Positions 5,546-8,527 of a stretch of 8,527 nucleotides of DNA are shown piece by piece (the stretch's first letter is position 1; each line of letters begins with the position of its first letter). The stretch comes from Deltaproteobacteria bacterium (lineage in GTDB: Bacteria > Desulfobacterota > DSM-4660 > Desulfatiglandales > HGW-15): assembly GCA_021737245.1 (NCBI GenBank), contig JAIPEI010000141.1:1-8527 (forward strand). Reading direction: 5' to 3'. Position numbers and translations under genes: made by a program. The notes beneath the pieces were generated by a model. That model was not told where the DNA came from. It worked only from the letters and a program-made list of their open reading frames with translations, and did not search any database.

Positions 5546-8197
5546 CTACAGCTCCGGCTGGAAGGCCTCGAGCTCGTACACCTCCAGGACGTCCCCCGGC
5601 TTGATGTCCTGAAAGTTCTCCAGCCCGATGCCGCACTCGTACCCGGTCTGCACCTCCTTGACGTCCTCCTTGAAGCGCTTGAGCGAGTTGATCTTCCCGT
5701 CGAAGACCACCACGTCGTCCCGCAGCAGACGGACGTTCGAGTTGCGCAGCACGTGGCCGTCGGTCACCTGGCAGCCTGCAATGGTCCCGGCCTTGGGCAC
5801 GTGGAAGGTCTCCTTCACGTTCACCCGGCCGATCACGTGCTCGCGGTACTCCGGCTCGAGCATGCCGGCCATGGCGTCCCGGATGTCCTTGATCAGGTTG
5901 TAGATGACGTCGTAGTAGCGGATGTCCACGTTCTCGCGCTCGGCCACCTCGCGCACCCGGGGGTTGGCCCGGACGTTGAAGCCGATCACGATGGCACCCG
6001 ATGCCGAAGCAAGCATGATGTCCGTTTCCGTGATCGCCCCCGTGGAGGAGTGTATGATCTTCAGCTTGACCTCCCCGGTGGACAGCTTGAGCAGGGAGTC
6101 CGAGATCGCCTCGATGGATCCCTGCACGTCCGCCTTGAGGATGATGTTCAGCTCCTTGACCTCCCCCTCCTTGATCCGTTCGAACAGGTCGTCGAGGCTC
6201 ACGATGCCCCGCTTGTCGACGCCTTCGCCCCGGGTGAGGCCCTGCCGATGCTCGGCCACCTGCCTGGCGCTCTTCTCGTCCTGCACGACCACGAAGTCGT
6301 CCCCGGCCTTGGGGACGCCGCTGATGCCGTAAATCTCGACAGGCACCGAAGGACCGGCCTGGTCCATTCGCTGGCCGCGGTTGTTCACCATGGCCCTGAT
6401 CCTGCCGTAGTTCTCGCCACAGATGAAGAAATCCCCCTGCTTCAGCGTGCCGGCCTTGATCAGGACCGTGGCCACGGAGCCGCGGCTCTTGTCCAGCCGG
6501 GCCTCGATGATGGTCCCCTGAGCCGACCGGTCCGGATTGGCCTTGAGCTCCAGGATCTCCGACTGGAGGGAGATGAGCTCCATGAGGTCGTTCACGCCCT
6601 CGCCGGTCTTGGCGGAAAGCTGGGCATAGAGCGTCTCGCCGCCCCATTCCTCCGGGGCGAGATCGAGCTCCGCGAGCTCCCGCTTGACGCGTTCCGGGTC
6701 GGCTCCCTCCTTGTCCATCTTGTTGACGGCCACGATGATGGGGATCCCGGCCGCCCGGGCGTGGTTCACGGCTTCCTTGGTCTGCGGCATGACCCCGTCG
6801 TCCGCCGCAACCACAAGCACGATGATGTCCGTCACTTTGGCGCCCCTCGCTCTCATGGCCGTGAACGCCTCGTGGCCGGGCGTGTCCAGGAAAACCACGT
6901 CGCCGCTGTCCGTGGAAACGTAGTAGGCGCCGATGTGCTGGGTGATTCCGCCCGACTCCCCCTCGATAATGTTGGACTTCCGGATGTAGTCGAGGAGGGA
7001 CGTTTTCCCGTGGTCCACGTGGCCCATGATGGTGACCACGGGCGGCCGCGGTTTCAGATCCTCGGGCTTGTCCTCCACCTCTCCGAGCAGATCCTTCATC
7101 TGCATCACGTCCAGCTCGAGCTCGTAGCCGAAGTCGTCGGCCACCAGGGACGCGGTGTCGAAGTCGATGGGCTGGTTGATGTTCGCCATGGCACCCTGGG
7201 CCATGATGGCCCGGATCACCTCCGAGGCCTTGACTCCCATGGCCTTGGCCAGGTCGCCCACGGTCACCTGCTCGGGGACCTTGATCCGGCGCTTGATCGC
7301 CTTGGGCGTGGTGATCTCGGTCTGCTTGAAGCGCTTTCCGGTCTCACGGCCTTTCTTGGCGCCTTTCTTTCCCTTGCGGCCGGGGTAGCGGCCCTCGTAA
7401 AGGGCGTCCCGCTCGAACACTTCCAGCTTGCGGCCCTTGACGGCACCTTTCTTGCCCTGCTCCTTCTTGGCGGCCTTCTTCTTTTCCTTTTTCCTTATGG
7501 GCTTTCCGTCCTCGTCGAGCCGGGGAGGCGGCGGCACGGCCTCCGGAGGGACGGGAGGCTCGAATGGGGCGGGCTTACGCCTGGCGGGAATCTCCTGAAC
7601 CTTGCCTCTTTTCACCACCTCTTTCAGAGGGCCTTCCTCGGCCTTCTTGATGATCTTGGCCGGCTCTCCTCCGCCCTTTTTCTTCGCCTTCTTCCCCTTG
7701 ACCTTTTCCTTGGCCTTGAGTGGGGGCTTCTCCTCTTCAACGGCTTCAGCCTCCTTGGCGGCCTCCTCGGGGGCGGCGGCCTCCTCCGGCTCCTCGGGCA
7801 AGGCCTTCTTCCTGACGCGCTTTGAAACGGCTTCCGGTTCGGGCTCCGGGGCTTCTGCGGGTTGCTCGGCGGGGACGGCTTCTTCTTCGACCTCGGCTCC
7901 GGGGAGCTCCTCCGCCTCGGCCTCCGCCTCGGCCTCCGGCGCCTCGGCGGGCACCTCCTCGGGCTGGACGCGGACGGTCTTCTTGCGCCGGCGGATGACC
8001 GTGGGTTTGACCCGTTTCTCCTCAACGACCTCGGACACCTTACCCGTGGCGATATCCCGGGCTTTTCCCACTTCCGACTCATCCAGGGTGCTCATGTAGT
8101 TCTTGATCTGCACTCCGCCTGCAATCAGCTTCTCAACGAGCACCTTGCTCTCCATGTTCAGCTCCCTGGCCAACTCGTATACCCTGACTTTCGCCAT
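5546..8197 (-). CDS. infB: translation initiation factor IF-2
   Basis: IF-2 is the GTPase that recruits fMet-tRNA to the 30S subunit and promotes 50S joining. The 883-residue product begins with an IF2_N module (MAKVRVYELARELNMESKVL, residues 1-52). A long low-complexity linker follows, first Glu/Ala/Pro-rich (about 76-155) and then Lys-rich (about 157-293). A second IF2_N-type module lies near 295-360. The G domain has all motifs: G1 GHVDHGKT (392-399), G2 GGITQHIGAY (416-425), G3 DTPGHEAF (438-445), G4 NKMD (492-495) and G5 SAKTGEG (528-534). Domains II, III and the fMet-tRNA-binding C2 domain follow to residue 883. The ATG at 8197 was chosen because the conserved MAKVRVYELA N-terminus starts there and GGGAGGA lies just upstream. 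The 30 extra codons up to 8287 overlap ylxR and resemble no IF-2. It is followed at 3 nt by ylxP. Confidence 0.98.
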   Translation of the reverse strand: MAKVRVYELARELNMESKVLVEKLIAGGVQIKNYMSTLDESEVGKARDIATGKVSEVVEEKRVKPTVIRRRKKTVRVQPEEVPAEAPEAEAEAEAEELPGAEVEEEAVPAEQPAEAPEPEPEAVSKRVRKKALPEEPEEAAAPEEAAKEAEAVEEEKPPLKAKEKVKGKKAKKKGGGEPAKIIKKAEEGPLKEVVKRGKVQEIPARRKPAPFEPPVPPEAVPPPPRLDEDGKPIRKKEKKKAAKKEQGKKGAVKGRKLEVFERDALYEGRYPGRKGKKGAKKGRETGKRFKQTEITTPKAIKRRIKVPEQVTVGDLAKAMGVKASEVIRAIMAQGAMANINQPIDFDTASLVADDFGYELELDVMQMKDLLGEVEDKPEDLKPRPPVVTIMGHVDHGKTSLLDYIRKSNIIEGESGGITQHIGAYYVSTDSGDVVFLDTPGHEAFTAMRARGAKVTDIIVLVVAADDGVMPQTKEAVNHARAAGIPIIVAVNKMDKEGADPERVKRELAELDLAPEEWGGETLYAQLSAKTGEGVNDLMELISLQSEILELKANPDRSAQGTIIEARLDKSRGSVATVLIKAGTLKQGDFFICGENYGRIRAMVNNRGQRMDQAGPSVPVEIYGISGVPKAGDDFVVVQDEKSARQVAEHRQGLTRGEGVDKRGIVSLDDLFERIKEGEVKELNIILKADVQGSIEAISDSLLKLSTGEVKLKIIHSSTGAITETDIMLASASGAIVIGFNVRANPRVREVAERENVDIRYYDVIYNLIKDIRDAMAGMLEPEYREHVIGRVNVKETFHVPKAGTIAGCQVTDGHVLRNSNVRLLRDDVVVFDGKINSLKRFKEDVKEVQTGYECGIGLENFQDIKPGDVLEVYELEAFQPEL
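7914..7937 (-). repeat. perfect tandem 12-mer inside the infB linker
   Basis: Two exact copies of a 12-base unit (GCCTCGGCCTCC on the plus strand) lie at 7914-7925 and 7926-7937. They encode the alternating Glu-Ala run in the acidic part of the IF-2 linker. The unit length is a multiple of three, so a change in copy number would keep the frame. Confidence 0.75.
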
Positions 8198-8200
8198 GTA

Positions 8201-8207
8201 TCCTCCC
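8201..8207 (-). promoter_or_regulatory. infB ribosome-binding site
   Basis: The minus strand reads GGGAGGA, with 3 nt left to the ATG at 8197. It is the only strong match in the 46-nt ylxR-infB spacer and fixes the infB start. The upstream in-frame ATG at 8230 has no Shine-Dalgarno sequence. Confidence 0.75.
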
Positions 8208-8243
8208 AACACGTCGGTTCCGGTTTTCATTGGTTCGATTCGT

Positions 8244-8527
8244 TCACCCGCGCTCCGCCGCCGATTCCGCCTGCGGCACCGAAACACCGGGACTGTTTCG
8301 CGTCCCGTCGTGGAGCTCGCGGGCCAGCCGCAACGGCCCCTCTGTCCTGAACACCCGATTCAGCTTTCGGTGCGCTTTCAGCTTTTCGCGGCAATCGGGC
8401 CGGCCGCAGACATAAGCGCCTCGCCCTGTCGTTTCCTTTTTCGGGGCCTCTCGAATCTCACCGCCGTCGCTCAAGACCAGCCTCACCAAGTCATTTTTAG
8501 GACGTTTCGACCCGCAGGCGATACAGG
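8244..8527 (-). CDS. ylxR: YlxR family protein (DUF448), 5' end outside the window
   Basis: This is a small nucleic-acid-binding-type protein usually encoded between nusA and infB; in B. subtilis and other bacteria the family has been linked to RNA binding and gene regulation. The visible part is 94 residues and the frame stays open to the right edge. It begins with the diagnostic CIACGSKRPKNDLVRLVL, which matches the YlxR N-terminal cysteine motif and KxxLxR segment. The second signature GRGAYVCGRPDCREK follows. The cysteines form two pairs (CxxC and CxxxxC). The product ends in a polar tail, DGTRNSPGVSVPQAESAAERG minus any known motif, which is probably disordered. A TTG at 8489 could be mistaken for the start, but the conserved motif lies upstream of it, so the real start is beyond the window. 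The gene is 46 nt upstream of infB and presumably preceded by nusA. Confidence 0.92.
   Translation of the reverse strand, partial: CIACGSKRPKNDLVRLVLSDGGEIREAPKKETTGRGAYVCGRPDCREKLKAHRKLNRVFRTEGPLRLARELHDGTRNSPGVSVPQAESAAERG

Noticed and set aside
5133..6647. A 504-residue minus-strand frame overlapping infB and ylxP in another phase
   Set aside because: It is Gly/Arg/Pro-rich with no recognisable motifs and lies out of phase within infB; an alternate-frame artefact of GC-rich coding sequence.
5441..7825. A 794-residue open frame on the plus strand opposite infB
   Set aside because: It is fully antisense to infB, whose motifs are complete. The translation is His/Asp/Leu/Val/Gly-rich with no known domain, as expected for the antisense of a GC-rich gene with few stop codons.
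8198..8287. A 30-codon N-terminal extension of infB
   Set aside because: The conserved IF-2 N-terminus and the GGGAGGA site place the start at 8197. The extension overlaps ylxR and has no ribosome-binding site.
8487..8489. TTG as the start of ylxR
   Set aside because: The same frame continues upstream with the conserved cysteine motif of YlxR (CIACGSKRPKND), so the gene is cut by the window edge and does not start here.

Overview
This window is an ordinary but informative chromosomal translation and RNA-metabolism operon. All recognisable genes lie on the minus strand, so transcription runs from the right edge to the left. In transcription order they are: ylxR (5' end outside the window), infB (translation initiation factor IF-2), a DUF503/YlxP-like gene, rbfA (30S maturation factor), truB (tRNA pseudouridine-55 synthase), rpsO (ribosomal protein S15), pnp (polynucleotide phosphorylase) and an M16-family zinc peptidase. 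The last 130 bases at the left edge are not assigned to a gene.

The order (nusA)-ylxR-infB-ylxP-rbfA-truB-rpsO-pnp-M16 peptidase, the GC-rich codon usage and the protein sequences suggest a deltaproteobacterium in the old sense (Desulfobacterota). It resembles the sulfate-reducing or syntrophic Syntrophobacter type. This is recognition from memory and gene order, not a database match.

The genes are packed tightly. infB and ylxP are 3 nt apart, rbfA and truB overlap or abut, and the pnp stop codon lies inside the start of the peptidase gene. Only three spacers hold more than a few dozen bases: ylxR-infB (46 nt), ylxP-rbfA (63 nt, with a strong hairpin) and rpsO-pnp (72 nt). Three consecutive genes, rbfA, truB and rpsO, appear to use non-ATG starts (TTG, GTG and probably GTG).

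Functionally, IF-2 loads initiator tRNA on the 30S subunit, RbfA and S15 act in 30S maturation and assembly, TruB modifies the T-loop of tRNA, and PNPase degrades RNA. The peptidase and the YlxP/YlxR proteins are conserved passengers whose roles are less clear. I saw no mobile element, CRISPR array, tRNA, rRNA or novel system. The points worth a second look are start-codon choice, the ylxP-rbfA hairpin, the absence of a DHH phosphoesterase gene between rbfA and truB, and the unassigned left edge.
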